A stretch of DNA of 64,000 nucleotides from positions 1 to 64,000 of the forward strand of contig JBHJGS010000009.1 in assembly GCA_050331575.1 (NCBI GenBank), given 5' to 3'. Positions 63,946 to 64,000 of the stretch are shown here, one piece after another (position 1 is the stretch's first letter; each line of letters starts with the position of its first letter). Source of the DNA: JBHJGS01 sp050331575 (GTDB taxonomy: Bacteria; Pseudomonadota; Alphaproteobacteria; Sphingomonadales; Rhodothalassiaceae). The translations under genes and the position numbers were made by a program. The notes under the pieces were generated by a model. It searched no databases. It saw only the letters and a list, made by a program, of their open reading frames with translations, and was not told the DNA's origin.

Positions 63946-64000
63946 ATGCGATCGAAAAGCTGGAGCAGCAGGAAATCGCCCGCCTGACCGAAGGCAAGAC
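63942..64000 (+). CDS. rplS: 50S ribosomal protein L19, 5' part only
   Basis: The last 59 bases encode MNAIEKLEQQEIARLTEGK, the standard start of L19, and run off the window edge. Position immediately after trmD (ATGA overlap) matches the conserved rimM-trmD-rplS order. Confidence 0.92.
   Translation, partial: MNAIEKLEQQEIARLTEGK

Overview
The window is a GC-rich (roughly 65%) bacterial chromosome segment that reads as an alphaproteobacterium. The evidence is the set of housekeeping genes and their pairing: ObgE beside L21/L27, RsfS-RlmH-iPGM, a RirA/IscR-type Rrf2 regulator in front of a SUF operon, electron-transfer-flavoprotein ubiquinone oxidoreductase (ETF-QO) beside a family 4 uracil-DNA glycosylase, and an HWE-type histidine kinase. 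I cannot place it to order. Genes are tightly packed, with many 4-bp ATGA or TAATG overlaps, and almost all intergenic space is under 250 bp. No insertion sequence, prophage, integrase or CRISPR array was seen.

Layout. 1-0.8 kb: a tRNA-Ser(CGA) and about 650 bp of low-complexity, 15-bp-repeat DNA leading to the promoter of rplU-rpmA. 1.5-10.4 kb: a long + strand housekeeping run (GNAT, obgE, nadD, rsfS, rlmH, gpmI, EnvC-like factor, ctpA, YibQ-like deacetylase, rppH) joining ribosome assembly, NAD synthesis, glycolysis and envelope maintenance. 10.5-14 kb: aconitase A followed by two small genes. 14.2-16.3 kb: a tiny membrane protein, tadA, rluB and rsmD (RNA modification). 16.3-22.5 kb: a DUF3667 membrane protein and an arginine succinyltransferase operon (astA, astD, astB plus an M20 hydrolase, without astC or astE). 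22.6-30.3 kb: a LuxR-type regulator with a degenerate receiver, tRNA-Gln, a WecA/MraY-like transferase, a very large SLBB export protein, ispE and a TPR lipoprotein. 30.4-34.5 kb: ETF-QO, uracil-DNA glycosylase, a MoaB-family protein and nadC. 34.6-40.5 kb: AraC regulator, DUF423 protein, secreted-type amidohydrolase, ion channel with a zinc ribbon, small hypothetical protein, typA. 40.7-47.2 kb: the SUF iron-sulfur operon under an IscR-like regulator, interrupted between sufB and sufC by two small lower-GC genes. 47.4-55 kb: cytochrome b561, membrane proteins, MFS transporter, hemF, queF, sulfurtransferase, cystathionine beta-lyase, MATE transporter. 55.2-58.1 kb: one 961-residue protein carrying three predicted hydrolytic domains. 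58.3-64 kb: an HWE sensor kinase with five PAS domains and a GAF domain, its stand-alone receiver, an alpha/beta hydrolase, then rimM, trmD and the start of rplS.

The most striking item is the gene at 55176-58061. It encodes, in one soluble polypeptide, an SGNH/GDSL-type esterase, a trypsin-like serine protease and an endonuclease/exonuclease/phosphatase-fold (EEP) nuclease or phosphoesterase, each with its key residues apparently intact. I do not recognise this combination as a described system. It stands alone between a MATE transporter and a perfect 12-bp inverted repeat that precedes a large sensor kinase. Second-rank curiosities are the two-gene insertion inside the suf operon, the ion-channel gene without a normal start codon for its first helix, the incomplete ast operon, and a hexanucleotide tandem repeat forming the C-terminus of the uracil-DNA glycosylase.
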